DNA from: Kitasatospora sp. NBC_00240
Lineage (GTDB): Bacteria > Actinomycetota > Actinomycetes > Streptomycetales > Streptomycetaceae
Direction of reading: 5' to 3'
DNA length: 64,000 nt
Assembly: GCF_026342405.1 (NCBI RefSeq)
Contig: NZ_JAPEMU010000001.1
Coordinates: 2,480,001 to 2,544,000, forward strand
The translations under genes were made by a program, and so were the position numbers. A model generated the notes under the pieces. It worked only from the letters and a program-made list of their open reading frames with translations. It ran no database searches and was not told the origin of the DNA. The stretch's first letter is position 1. Every line of letters begins with the position of its first letter. This document shows, one piece after another, positions 56,095-64,000 of the stretch.

Positions 56095-56172
56095 TTGACA
56101 GTCGTGTCAGATTTGCGACGGATCACCATGTCTGTCAAGTCCCCGACCATAACGGTTCGGGGGCTTTTCGCG
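56095..56172 (+). promoter_or_regulatory. Late-operon leader: consensus -35 and terminator-like hairpin
   Basis: TTGACA at 56096-56101 is a perfect -35; TTGACAG and CTGTCAA (about 56134-56140) form an inverted repeat around the expected start. A hairpin CCCCGACC/GGTTCGGGG followed by CTTTTCG lies at about 56145-56172, ahead of the AAGGAGG of the next gene, an attenuator-like order. Confidence 0.5.
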
Positions 56173-56191
56173 TTCAAGGAGGCAGGGCCCG

Positions 56192-56413
56192 ATGGTGTAC
56201 CTCGAAGGGAACCTCACCGGCACCCTGTGGACCACCGCCCAGGCGGCCGGAGCCGCCGGAGTGACCCGCGACGTCATCTACACGTGGGCGCACCGCGGGA
56301 AGCTCAAGCCCGTCAACCGGCGCGGCTGGCCCCGCTACCGGGCCTCCGACGTCCTGCGTGTCCAGGCCGAAACGCAGAACCGCAACGGCTGCCAGCTGCA
56401 GTCCGCAGCCTGA
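56192..56413 (+). CDS. MerR-type HTH protein
   Basis: 73 residues; LWTTAQAAGAAGVTRDVIYTWAHRGKLKPV then RYRASDVLRV is a MerR/excisionase-type winged helix. AAGGAGG lies 10 nt upstream. Located at the head of the packaging genes, it may be a late regulator or the terminase-associated DNA-binding factor. Confidence 0.72.
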   Translation: MVYLEGNLTGTLWTTAQAAGAAGVTRDVIYTWAHRGKLKPVNRRGWPRYRASDVLRVQAETQNRNGCQLQSAA

Positions 56414-56558
56414 CCCTCCCCTCTTGCTCCCCGCCGCTGGCCGCTCGGACCGGCTGGGCGGGGCGGGCCCGCTCCGAGGGTGGCGGGCCCACTTCGCGGC
56501 CCGGCGCACCTCTCTCGACGCCGGGCCGCGAACCCACCAGGCGCACGGAGGTGACAAG

Positions 56559-56726
56559 GTGCCCCGAACCTGGCTCTTCTGCCTGTGCGGCCACCCCGCC
56601 GACGAGCACCGCTCCACCGGCTCCTGCCGCGCCGCCGACCCCTACGGCTACCCCTGCGAGTGCCGCACCCTCGAAGTCGACACCCCGCCCGACGGGCCCA
56701 CCGAAACGACGGAGCCTGCCGCTTGA
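56559..56726 (+). CDS. Small Cys-rich protein
   Basis: 55 residues with six cysteines/histidines (FCLCGHPADEH, SCRAADPYGYPCECRT). GTG start with GGAGGTGA upstream. Unknown. Confidence 0.5.
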   Translation: MPRTWLFCLCGHPADEHRSTGSCRAADPYGYPCECRTLEVDTPPDGPTETTEPAA

Positions 56727-56908
56727 CGACCCCGGACGACTCGCACCGCGCCCTCGACGCACCGTTCACCCCCGCCGCCGACTGGCATCCCATCCCCGGA
56801 ACATGCTCCCGCTGCCTGCAGCCCGCTGCCCTTGGCGAGCACCGATGGTGGCACGTCGGCCCGACCTGCCAGGCCCGCGGGCGAACCGCCGAATTCCTCC
56901 CCACCTAA
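56723..56908 (+). CDS. Small zinc-knuckle protein
   Basis: 61 residues, TTG start overlapping the previous stop; CSRCLQPA and HVGPTCQARG indicate a zinc site. Unknown. Confidence 0.5.
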   Translation: MTTPDDSHRALDAPFTPAADWHPIPGTCSRCLQPAALGEHRWWHVGPTCQARGRTAEFLPT

Positions 56909-56926
56909 CCCTCCAGGGAGGCACCC

Positions 56927-57484
56927 GTGAACTACTGCGGAGCCCAGAAACGCCAAGGCGAACCCGGCGACACCTGCCGGCGCCCCGCCGGATGGGGAAC
57001 CCCCCACGCGGGCAACGGCAGGTGCAAACTCCACGGCGGCAGCACCGTCGCCCACCGCAAGCAGGCCGAACGCATTCGCGTCGACGGGGAGATCCGAGAC
57101 GTCCTCGCCAAACTGGACGTCGCGCCGATCGCCAACCCTCTCACCGCACTGTCCAGGGTCGCCGGGCAGATCGTCGCCTGGCAGGAGGCCCTCGCGCCGC
57201 TCGTCAACGCACTCGGGGACGACGTCCGCTACGAAGGGGCGACCGGCGCGGAACAGCTGCGCGCCGAGGTCGTCATGTACGAGCGGGCGATGGACCGGTC
57301 GGGGAAGATCCTCGCGGACATCGCGCGCCTCGACATCGACGCCCGCCTCGTGCGGATCGAGGAGGAGAAGGCCCGCGTCCTCATGGACGCCGTCCAGGCC
57401 GGCCTCGCGGCGATCAACGTCACGGGTGAGCAGGCCGCGAAGGTCAAGCGGGTCATGGCCCGGCACCTGCGGGCCGTCGAGTAG
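56927..57484 (+). CDS. Probable small terminase subunit
   Basis: 185 residues; N-terminal Cys/His motif CGAQKRQGEPGDTCRRPAGW ... CKLHGGST, then a helical C-terminal half. HGG-type zinc motifs mark small terminase or HNH-adjacent packaging proteins in actinophages, and it directly precedes the large terminase. It would recognise the packaging site. GTG with GGGAGG upstream. Confidence 0.72.
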   Translation: MNYCGAQKRQGEPGDTCRRPAGWGTPHAGNGRCKLHGGSTVAHRKQAERIRVDGEIRDVLAKLDVAPIANPLTALSRVAGQIVAWQEALAPLVNALGDDVRYEGATGAEQLRAEVVMYERAMDRSGKILADIARLDIDARLVRIEEEKARVLMDAVQAGLAAINVTGEQAAKVKRVMARHLRAVE

Positions 57485-57499
57485 CAGGGGCGGTGGCCG

Positions 57500-58978
57500 G
57501 TGCGGACCGCCTTCAGTCTCCTCGCCGACCAGCTAGAAGCCGACGAGGAGCAGCAGTCCCGCGCGGCGGACTACGCCGCCGACCCGGCCCTGTGGGCGCG
57601 GGAGAAGCTCGGCGAGCACCTGTGGTCGAAGCAGGTCGACATCGCGGAGTCCGTCCGTGACAACCGGCTCACCGCGGTGCAGTCGTGTCACGGCGTCGGC
57701 AAGTCGTGGACGGCGTCGCGGCTGACCGCGTGGTGGCTCGACATCCACCCGCCCGGAGAGGCGCGGGTCGTGACGACCGCGCCGACCGGCGACCAGGTGA
57801 AGGCGATCCTGTGGTCGGAGATCAACGCGGCGTTCGGGATCGCCGCAGCGCGCGGAAACCCGCTGCCCGGCCGGATCAACGAAACGGACTGGAAGCTCGG
57901 CAAGCGCCTCATCGCGTTCGGCCGTAAGCCGTCCGACTACAACCCGCACGCGTTCCAGGGCATCCACGCCAAGTACGTCCTGGTCATCCTCGACGAGGCG
58001 TGCGGCATCAACAAGCAGTTCTGGACCGCAGCGAACGCGATCGCCACCGGTGAGCACTGCAGGATCCTGGCGATCGGCAACCCCGACGACCCGGGCTCCC
58101 AGTTCGCGAGGGTCTGCGCGAACACCGACAGGTGGAACGTCATCCGCATCTCGGCGTTCGACACCCCGAACTTCACCGACGAGGAGATCCCGGACGAGCT
58201 GCGGCCGAGCCTCGTCTCGCATGCCTACGAGGAGGACATGCGCACCGAGTTCGGTGCGCAGTCCCCCACCTACATCTCCAAGGTGCTCGGCGAGTTCCCG
58301 TCCGACGCCGAGGACGGTGTCGTGCGGCTCTCCGCGATCCGGGCGTGCACGCTGCCGCCCGCGGCCGCGCTGCTGCACACCGACCTCGTGCCGGTGGAGC
58401 TCGGCGTGGACCTGGGCGCCGGCGGCGACGAGACCGTCATCCGGGAACGCCGCGGCCCGCGTGTGGGCCGCGAGTGGCGCAGCCGGGAGAGGGACTCGGC
58501 GAAGGTCGTGCAGGAGATCGTCCGGGTGATCGGGCTGACCGGGGCCGGCGCCGTGAAGGTCGACTCCATCGGGATCGGCTGGGGCATCGTCGGGTCCCTG
58601 CGGGAGAAGCGGCAGGAGGGCGCGCACAGCGCCGACATCATCGGCGTCAACGTCTCAGAGTCCAGCACCGAGCCGGAGAAGTTCGCGCGCCTGCGCTCGC
58701 AGATCTGGTGGCAGATCGGCCGGCAACTGTCCGAGGACCACGGCTGGGACCTGTCGGAACTCGAAGCGGACGACCGTGAACGCCTCGTCTCCCAGCTCAC
58801 CGCACCGAAGTACACGACGGACGCCTCCGGGCGGATCGTCGTCGAGCCGAAAGCCGAAACGAAGAAGCGCATCGGCCGTTCCCCCGACAACGCGGACGCG
58901 CTGATGCTCGCGTTCTACGTCGGCGCCGGCGGGCACGGCAGCGCCATGGACTGGCTGCAGCACTACCGAAACGGATAG
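57500..58978 (+). CDS. terL: Terminase large subunit
   Basis: 492 residues: packaging ATPase with Walker A SCHGVGKSWTA near residue 60, Walker B YVLVILDEACGI and coupling motif ILAIGNPD, then a C-terminal RNase H-like nuclease with GVDLGAGGDET and VDSIGIGWGIV. Cuts concatemers and pumps DNA through the portal. The GTG start follows 15 bases after the small subunit. Confidence 0.9.
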   Translation: MRTAFSLLADQLEADEEQQSRAADYAADPALWAREKLGEHLWSKQVDIAESVRDNRLTAVQSCHGVGKSWTASRLTAWWLDIHPPGEARVVTTAPTGDQVKAILWSEINAAFGIAAARGNPLPGRINETDWKLGKRLIAFGRKPSDYNPHAFQGIHAKYVLVILDEACGINKQFWTAANAIATGEHCRILAIGNPDDPGSQFARVCANTDRWNVIRISAFDTPNFTDEEIPDELRPSLVSHAYEEDMRTEFGAQSPTYISKVLGEFPSDAEDGVVRLSAIRACTLPPAAALLHTDLVPVELGVDLGAGGDETVIRERRGPRVGREWRSRERDSAKVVQEIVRVIGLTGAGAVKVDSIGIGWGIVGSLREKRQEGAHSADIIGVNVSESSTEPEKFARLRSQIWWQIGRQLSEDHGWDLSELEADDRERLVSQLTAPKYTTDASGRIVVEPKAETKKRIGRSPDNADALMLAFYVGAGGHGSAMDWLQHYRNG

Positions 58979-58996
58979 CCGAGATGGGGGTGTGAC

Positions 58997-60979
58997 GTGC
59001 CGCGTTGGAACCCTTTCCGTCGCATCGTGGAGCAGCCCGACCAGGCGAAGGCCCTGACCGTGCCGGCAACGGCCACTACCTTCACTCCGCAGCAGGTCGC
59101 TGAGCTCCTGGCGTCGACTACCGTCGGCGGGCAGACGACCGGCGCGATCGTTCCACTGCCCCGACTGGAGCCGCAGGTAGCGTTCGGGCCGGGCATGCCG
59201 CTCATCCCGGGCGCCATCGATCCGCTCGACCCGCGCACCGGCCGGCCCCAGCCGCGCTTCAACGACTACCCCGTCTCCTCCAACCTCCCCGGCGTCGAGG
59301 ACCGCCTCGTGCCGTGGAAGGTCCTGCGGGACGCCGCCGACGTCGGTGGTCTCGCCCGGCGCTGCATCGAGATCCGCAAGACGGAGGTCGTCGGCCTGGA
59401 ATGGGCCATCACGATCACGAAGAGTGCCGTGGAGGCCGCCCGGGCCGCCGACCCCGACCGGGCCCCGTCCGAGGTCGAAGCGGAACTGCGCGAGCGCCTC
59501 ACTCCGGAGATCGCCCGCTGCACGAAGTTCTGGCGCCGGCCCGACCCGGGCCAGGACGAGAGCACCGCCGACTGGATGGGCAAGCTCCTGGAGGAGCACC
59601 TCGTCCTCGACGCCGTCGCGATCTACCCGCGCCGCACCTGGGGCGGCGATCTGTTCGCCCTGGAGATCCTCGACGGCACCACCGTGAAGCTGCTGCGGGA
59701 CCACCGCGGCGGCCGGCCGATGCCCCCGAACCCTGCCTACCAGCAGATCCTGCAGGGCTTCCCGCGGGGCGAGTTCGTGGCGGACACCGACGCTGACGGC
59801 AAGATCGCCGACGGGTACCGGTCCGACGAGCTGATCTACAAGCGGCGCAACATCCGCGCCCACACCCCGTACGGGTACTCCGCCGTCGAGCAGGCCCTCG
59901 AAGACATCGACGTGTGGCTGCGGCGCCGCAAGTGGATCCGCGACGAGTACACCGAGGGGACCGTCCCCACCGGTCTGCTCCGCAACAGCGGCGCGTCCGG
60001 CTGGTCCCCCGCGCAGACGTCCGAGTACGAGACGCTCCTCAACGACGCCTACTCCTCTACGGGTTCACGCCACAGGCTTCGGGTTCTGCCGCCCGGCATG
60101 GAACTGGAGACGCAGGCCGACGCCGCCGAGCGGTACAAGCCCGAGTACGACCTGTTCCTGATCAAGCTGATCGCCTCGCACTTCGACGTGACGATCGCCG
60201 AACTCGGCTTCACCGAGGAGGGGGGCCTGGGCAGCTCCGGCTGGCACGAGGGCCAGGCCGACGTCCAGGAACGCAAGGGCACCTTCCCGACCGTGCGGTG
60301 GCTGCAGCAGCTCGTCACCGTCATCTCCCGCCAGCACCTGGGCATGCCCGACGAGCTGGAGTTCCGCTTCCTCGGCCTGGAGGAGGAGGGGGAGGCGACC
60401 GCGGATGAGGTCGCGAAGTCGCGGGTCGCGGACGGCCGGATGACGTACAACGAGGACCGGGACCGGATGGGCCTGCCGCGGTACGACTTCCCCGAAGCGG
60501 ACATGCCGCTGATCCGCACCACGCGCGGCCTGGTGTTCCTCAACGGGGCATCCGACCTCGTCCCGGCGGGGGAGATCGTCGGCGCCGTGCAGGGCCGGCC
60601 CCTGGCCGACAGGGATGCCGACGGCATCCTGGACGCCCCGCAGGGCCCCGACAACGACACGAAGATCCCGACGGCCGACGACGAGGACAAGGAGGGAGGA
60701 GCAGAGACCGACGAGGATGACGGCGAGGACCGCACCCTGCAGGTGAAAGCCGAACTCAGCGCCTACCGCCGGTGGGCACGCCGCAACCCGGCACCCGTCC
60801 GGCCGTTCACGTTCACCGTCGTCACCAAGGCCGACGCACCCGACCTCGCCGACACCGCCGTCGTGTTCGCGGCAGCACCGGACCGCCACCCAAAAGCGGA
60901 AGCCCGGCCACCTGGCCGGGCTGGGAACGCGACCAGGCCACCGCAGACCTCTGGGCCCGGCAACTCGTCCAGGAACTGA
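58997..60979 (+). CDS. Portal protein (0-frame product)
   Basis: 660 residues, larger than the usual 450-550. Residues 1-540 are the portal core (VEDRLVPWKVLRDAADVGGLARRCIEIRKTEVV; LTPEIARCTKFWRRPD; LIASHFDVTIAELGF). The C-terminal 120 residues are acidic then Pro/Arg-rich. In the last 80 codons the frame contains a C CCA AAA slip site, after which only 27 more codons follow; most ribosomes would finish here. Forms the vertex ring that accepts terminase. Confidence 0.9.
   Translation: MPRWNPFRRIVEQPDQAKALTVPATATTFTPQQVAELLASTTVGGQTTGAIVPLPRLEPQVAFGPGMPLIPGAIDPLDPRTGRPQPRFNDYPVSSNLPGVEDRLVPWKVLRDAADVGGLARRCIEIRKTEVVGLEWAITITKSAVEAARAADPDRAPSEVEAELRERLTPEIARCTKFWRRPDPGQDESTADWMGKLLEEHLVLDAVAIYPRRTWGGDLFALEILDGTTVKLLRDHRGGRPMPPNPAYQQILQGFPRGEFVADTDADGKIADGYRSDELIYKRRNIRAHTPYGYSAVEQALEDIDVWLRRRKWIRDEYTEGTVPTGLLRNSGASGWSPAQTSEYETLLNDAYSSTGSRHRLRVLPPGMELETQADAAERYKPEYDLFLIKLIASHFDVTIAELGFTEEGGLGSSGWHEGQADVQERKGTFPTVRWLQQLVTVISRQHLGMPDELEFRFLGLEEEGEATADEVAKSRVADGRMTYNEDRDRMGLPRYDFPEADMPLIRTTRGLVFLNGASDLVPAGEIVGAVQGRPLADRDADGILDAPQGPDNDTKIPTADDEDKEGGAETDEDDGEDRTLQVKAELSAYRRWARRNPAPVRPFTFTVVTKADAPDLADTAVVFAAAPDRHPKAEARPPGRAGNATRPPQTSGPGNSSRN
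60889..60922 (+). promoter_or_regulatory. -1 programmed ribosomal frameshift signal
   Basis: Slippery heptamer C CCA AAA (60889-60895) in the portal reading frame, 5-nt spacer, then a 9-bp stem (60901-60909/60914-60922) with loop ACCT. Shifted ribosomes continue into the MuF frame. Confidence 0.8.
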
Positions 60980-61713
60980 CAGATGCCGTCGACGCAGATG
61001 CCCTTGCCGAGCGGTGGCTCGAAGACCAAGGCTTCGGCGACGACCTGGAGGACACCGACGAAGAGGACGACGGCTTCGCGGTCGCCGCCCCGGGCGCCGA
61101 CGCGTGGGCGCACCTCGCCGCATCCGGCTTCCTGCAGCGCCAAGGCGTCGGCCTCGACCGGCTCACCACGGCCTTGCGGCAGGTCTGGCTCGAAGGCTGG
61201 GCCATCGGCCACCACGCGTCGTCGGCAGTGCTTGCCGACACCGACGCCGTGTGGGACTGGCCCGCGGGAGACCCGGAAGCAGCGGGACGCTCCCTCCCTG
61301 ACGAGCAGCTGGCCGAGGCTGAGGAGTGGATCCACCGTCACGCCGCGGCGGCGCAGGCCATCACCACCGGCCGGCTCCGCGCCCTCGCCCGGCTCCTCGC
61401 CGAAGCCGTCACCGGCCGCCTCGCCAGCGCGCACCTCGCCGACCAGATCCGGCAGCTCCTCGGAGACCGGGCCTGGGCCGCGATGACCGCACTCACCGAG
61501 GTCGTCCGGGCGGCGTCCGCCGGCACCACGGCGACGTACCGGCACTCGGGCATCGTCGCAGTCCGCTGGGAGACCGAGCCCGACAACCTGACGTGTCCGC
61601 GCTGCCGCGACCTGGAGCAAGAGGGGCCGGTTCCCATCGGATCCGCCTGGGCGGACGGCACCACCGCCCCACCCGCACACCCCCGCTGCCGCTGCTACCT
61701 CTCCCCCGCCTGA
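60895..61713 (+). CDS. MuF-like minor head protein, made as portal fusion by -1 frameshift
   Basis: About 272 residues continuing from the slip site: WPGWERDQATADLWARQLVQELTDAV, helical middle, and the MuF C-terminal signature CPRCRDLEQEGPVPIGSAWADG ... PPAHPRCRC, with Cys/His for zinc. No ATG, GTG or TTG with a ribosome-binding site exists after the slip site; the only upstream start in this frame, GTG 60772, has none either. The predicted fusion is about 905 residues. MuF proteins help connect the portal and scaffold during head assembly. Confidence 0.75.
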   Translation, partial: SGSPATWPGWERDQATADLWARQLVQELTDAVDADALAERWLEDQGFGDDLEDTDEEDDGFAVAAPGADAWAHLAASGFLQRQGVGLDRLTTALRQVWLEGWAIGHHASSAVLADTDAVWDWPAGDPEAAGRSLPDEQLAEAEEWIHRHAAAAQAITTGRLRALARLLAEAVTGRLASAHLADQIRQLLGDRAWAAMTALTEVVRAASAGTTATYRHSGIVAVRWETEPDNLTCPRCRDLEQEGPVPIGSAWADGTTAPPAHPRCRCYLSPA

Positions 61714-61760
61714 CCGGACCCTTCCACACAGCGCGCCCGCGCAACGGGCGAGGAGGAACC

Positions 61761-63230
61761 ATGACCACCGCCTACGCGTGGGCACCCATCACCAAGACCG
61801 TCCGCGAGGACGACGGCACCCTGCTCGTCTACGGACCCGCAGCATCCAGCGCCCTCGACCGCGACCAGCAGCGCCTCGACAGCACTTGGCTCGACAGCGC
61901 CATGCCCCGCTGGATGGCCGAAGGCGGAGGTGTCCGCGAGCAGCACGACAGCAAGCGGGCCGTCGGCGTCGGCGTCGGCCTCTCCAAGGGCGACGACGGC
62001 ACCCATCTCCTCGCGGCCAGGATCGTCGACCCCGTGGCCGTCAAGAAGATCGAGCACGGTGTGCTGCGCGGCTTCTCCGTCGGCATCAAGAACCCGCGGA
62101 TCGAGATGGGCAAGGCCGACGCACCGAACGGCCTCGTCATTGGCGGCGACGTGATCGAGGTGTCCGTCGTCGACCGGCCCGCCAACCCGGAGTGCCGCTT
62201 CGACATGGCGAAGGCGGACTCCGCCGGGGACCTGCAGCTCGTCGAGGACGCCCAGGTGGTGGAGAAGACCGACACCGATGTACCGGCCGAGCCCACCGCC
62301 CCCGCGCCGCGCCGCAGGGGCAACCCCGCCGCGGCGCTGCCCGACGGTTCCCTCCCCATCTCGACCAAGGCCGATCTCCGCAAGGCGATCAGCGCCGACA
62401 GCGGAGACGACACGTCCCGCGCCCACATCGTCAAGCGGGCCGCGGCCCTGGGATTGGAGGGCCTGGTGCCCAGCAACTGGACGACCGACGAGGAGAAGGC
62501 GGCACTCGCCGAGAAGGCCGAGGCGATCCTGCGGGACGTCCGCACCCTGCTGCCGGACCTCGCGAAGGCCGACGCCACGGACGAGACCTCGACGGCCGCC
62601 GCCGAGACCGACACCGTGGAGGCGGAGGCCTCCGACGTCACCACCGCCGGCGAGGCCATCGCCGCGATCGCCAAGCTGATCATCTCCGAGGCGGAATCCC
62701 TCGCCGCCGGCAACCTCGGCGAGGCCTGCGACATCGAGCTCCTTCTCGACGCCGTCCGCTCCCTCCGCTGGTTCCAGGAGAACGAGCGCTACGAGGAGAC
62801 CGCAGAGTCGATGGAACTCGCCGACACGGCCCCCGCCGACACCACCAAGGCGGACGACACCGAACCCACCCCCCAGACCCCGGCCGCCCCCCAGCAGCCG
62901 GACTTCATGACGAAGGCTGACGTCACCGACCTGGTGAAGTCCGCTGTGGCAGAGGCCAACAACGCCGCACAGGAGCGCATCGACGTGCTCGCGGCAGACC
63001 TGGCGAAGGCACACGGCGAGCTCGAAGCCATCAAGGCTCAGCCCGTCCCCGGCGGCCCGGTGCTCACCCGCACCTCCGCCCAGCAGGGACAAGCCCGCAC
63101 CTCGGACGCGGACCGCATGCGCATCGAAGCCGCCCAGCTCATGGCCAAGGCCGACCTGGTCAACGACCGGACGCTGCGAGACGGCTACATCGAGCGCGCC
63201 AACACGCTCCTGTCCAAGGCCGACGCCTGA
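61761..63230 (+). CDS. Prohead protease with C-terminal scaffold-like region
   Basis: 489 residues. Residues 1-160 are an HK97-type S78 protease (LVYGPAASSALDRDQQRLD, REQHDSKRAVGVGVG with the catalytic His, VIEVSVVDRPANPECRF with the Ser). The remaining 330 residues are acidic and helical (Ala/Asp/Glu-rich) with a coiled coil near 390-430, probably the scaffold, cleaved after assembly. ATG with AGGAGGAA upstream. Confidence 0.85.
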   Translation: MTTAYAWAPITKTVREDDGTLLVYGPAASSALDRDQQRLDSTWLDSAMPRWMAEGGGVREQHDSKRAVGVGVGLSKGDDGTHLLAARIVDPVAVKKIEHGVLRGFSVGIKNPRIEMGKADAPNGLVIGGDVIEVSVVDRPANPECRFDMAKADSAGDLQLVEDAQVVEKTDTDVPAEPTAPAPRRRGNPAAALPDGSLPISTKADLRKAISADSGDDTSRAHIVKRAAALGLEGLVPSNWTTDEEKAALAEKAEAILRDVRTLLPDLAKADATDETSTAAAETDTVEAEASDVTTAGEAIAAIAKLIISEAESLAAGNLGEACDIELLLDAVRSLRWFQENERYEETAESMELADTAPADTTKADDTEPTPQTPAAPQQPDFMTKADVTDLVKSAVAEANNAAQERIDVLAADLAKAHGELEAIKAQPVPGGPVLTRTSAQQGQARTSDADRMRIEAAQLMAKADLVNDRTLRDGYIERANTLLSKADA

Positions 63231-63257
63231 CCCTGCACCGCCCCCAGCCAAGCCACC

Positions 63258-63280
63258 ACGCCCCCACCGCGGGGCGTTTC
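63258..63280 (+). terminator. Hairpin between protease and capsid genes
   Basis: ACGCCCC/GGGGCGT, 6-nt loop, followed by TTTCG. Confidence 0.5.
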
Positions 63281-63301
63281 GCATGAGAGGAGCAGGCCAT
63301 C

Positions 63302-64000
63302 ATGGCGCTGCCCAACGTCGACGTCCTCTTCGGGGAGACCCCCGAGGCCCCCGCCCTCACCAAGGGCGAACTGAGCACCCGCTTCGACAACCTGATGTCC
63401 GCGATCGACAACGTCCCCAGCCGGACCCTCGGCCCGCAGGACGTCGTCAACGCCTTCCAGGAAGGCCGCGGCATCGACTTCACGCCGCAGCCGACCAACG
63501 CGTTCGGCATGCTGTCGAAGACCCTGCAGGCCCCCGAGCTCGTCAAGGGCATGTCCGCGGACGCCCTCGCGTCGGTCACCGAAGCCCTCACGCAGCTCAA
63601 GTCGCAGCAGCCCGACCTGGTGAAGGACCTCAGCCTCACCTCCCCGCTGGCCTCCGGACTCGTCGCGTTCGACCTGGAGGCGCCGTCGAAGCTGATCGCG
63701 CCCCGCCCGACGCCCCTGCGCAACCGCATCGCCCGCCGCAAGGGCATCGGCACCTCCCACCGCTTCAAGGTGATCTCCGGGTTCACTGGCACCGGCACCG
63801 GCGGAGTCGGCAACATCCACCCCGGTATCGCCGACACCACCCAGACGAACTTCGCGCCGTCCGGCGCCGGCAACAGCCTGTACTACGCGCGCGGCCCGAA
63901 GATCTCCTACGCGGGCTACGACAAGACCGTCCCCTACTCCCAGTTCTCCGTCTCCGACCAGGTCACCTGGTCCGCGCAGTACGCAGGCCAGGGCTTCCAG
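63302..64000 (+). CDS. Major capsid protein, HK97 fold (truncated by window end)
   Basis: First 233 residues visible. About 100 N-terminal helical residues (GELSTRFDNLMSAIDNVPSR) resemble a delta domain, then LTSPLASGLVAFDLEAPSKLIAPRPTPLRNRIARRKGIG, the start of the HK97-like shell domain, with later GFTGTGTGG. ATG with GAGGAG upstream. The gene runs off the window, so length cannot be judged. Confidence 0.82.
   Translation, partial: MALPNVDVLFGETPEAPALTKGELSTRFDNLMSAIDNVPSRTLGPQDVVNAFQEGRGIDFTPQPTNAFGMLSKTLQAPELVKGMSADALASVTEALTQLKSQQPDLVKDLSLTSPLASGLVAFDLEAPSKLIAPRPTPLRNRIARRKGIGTSHRFKVISGFTGTGTGGVGNIHPGIADTTQTNFAPSGAGNSLYYARGPKISYAGYDKTVPYSQFSVSDQVTWSAQYAGQGFQ

Larger units (their letters stand above)
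4703..64000. mobile_element. Integrated prophage with an AICE-like transfer module (left end; right end outside window)
   Basis: The element begins at the serine integrase that abuts the truncated channel gene and continues through lysogeny, early, replication, transfer-like and head genes to the window end. Terminase, portal, MuF, protease and capsid genes make it a tailed phage; tail and lysis genes would follow outside. The FtsK/TraB-like translocase, DUF2637-like membrane protein and HutC/GntR regulators are those expected in actinomycete integrative conjugative elements, so it is a mosaic. The almost unbroken coding density and intact large ORFs suggest it is not degraded. Confidence 0.9.

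Noticed and set aside
60772-60894. Separate MuF start at GTG 60772
   Set aside because: No ribosome-binding site, and the first 40 residues are an out-of-frame reading of conserved portal sequence. Frameshift entry fits better.
1-64000. CRISPR array or insertion sequence
   Set aside because: No regularly spaced direct repeats and no transposase gene were seen.

Overview
The window is high-GC actinobacterial DNA (GC-ending codons, many GTG/TTG starts, WhiB, FDXHR and DUF-type small phage proteins) and is best read as the chromosome of a Streptomyces/Kitasatospora-like organism carrying a large prophage. Bases 1-4.7 kb are ordinary chromosome: a conserved hypothetical gene translationally coupled to fumarylacetoacetase, then two crotonase-fold enzymes (3-hydroxyisobutyryl-CoA hydrolase-like and enoyl-CoA hydratase). 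A leftward TrkA/ion-channel-like gene is cut near 4.7 kb, and everything from there to the end of the window is prophage; its right end lies outside.

Lysogeny and early region (4.7-27.6 kb): a leftward large serine integrase, a membrane coiled-coil protein and an HTH repressor, then a divergent promoter with TTCC/GGAA operators driving a long rightward operon. That operon holds a Cro-like HTH, PD-(D/E)XK nuclease, a Gp3-type recombination directionality factor candidate, DEDD exonuclease, RuvC-like resolvase, WhiB, SSB, HNH and endonuclease VII-type nucleases, a vWA protein, a replication-initiator-like protein and DnaC-like loader, a cytosine methyltransferase and many small, tightly coupled zinc-binding or unknown proteins. 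An orphan YefM/Phd antitoxin with TGTACA operators sits inside it.

Middle region (28-44.5 kb): two leftward clusters of small genes including a HAD-like phosphatase, a MazG-like pyrophosphohydrolase, DnaB helicase and a second wHTH replication protein, separated by an apparently autoregulated RHH-like switch with GGTGGTTAACCACC operators; then a Panacea (DUF4065) toxin-antitoxin pair and a coupled pair of HutC/GntR genes, one of which is UTRA-only. Transfer-like region (44.6-51.9 kb): a MerR-like HTH, small membrane proteins, a HEAGH metalloprotease, a DUF2637-like membrane protein and an FtsK/TraB-type translocase, resembling the conjugation module of actinomycete integrative elements. A dense array of GATGCG/CGCATC motifs sits just before the translocase.

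Ro/Y RNA locus and virion genes (51.9-64 kb): three tandem Y RNA-like noncoding RNAs, two carrying a circularly permuted tRNA mimic, precede a Ro60 (TROVE-vWA) protein with a TTG start whose Shine-Dalgarno lies in a hairpin. Two paralogous HTH proteins follow, then the head operon: small and large terminase, portal, MuF-like head protein, prohead protease with a long C-terminal region, and the start of an HK97-type major capsid gene. The portal and MuF frames are joined by a textbook -1 frameshift signal (C CCA AAA, 5-nt spacer, 9-bp GC hairpin). The most notable unexplained systems are the Ro/Y RNA locus, the portal-MuF frameshift and the GATGCG array.
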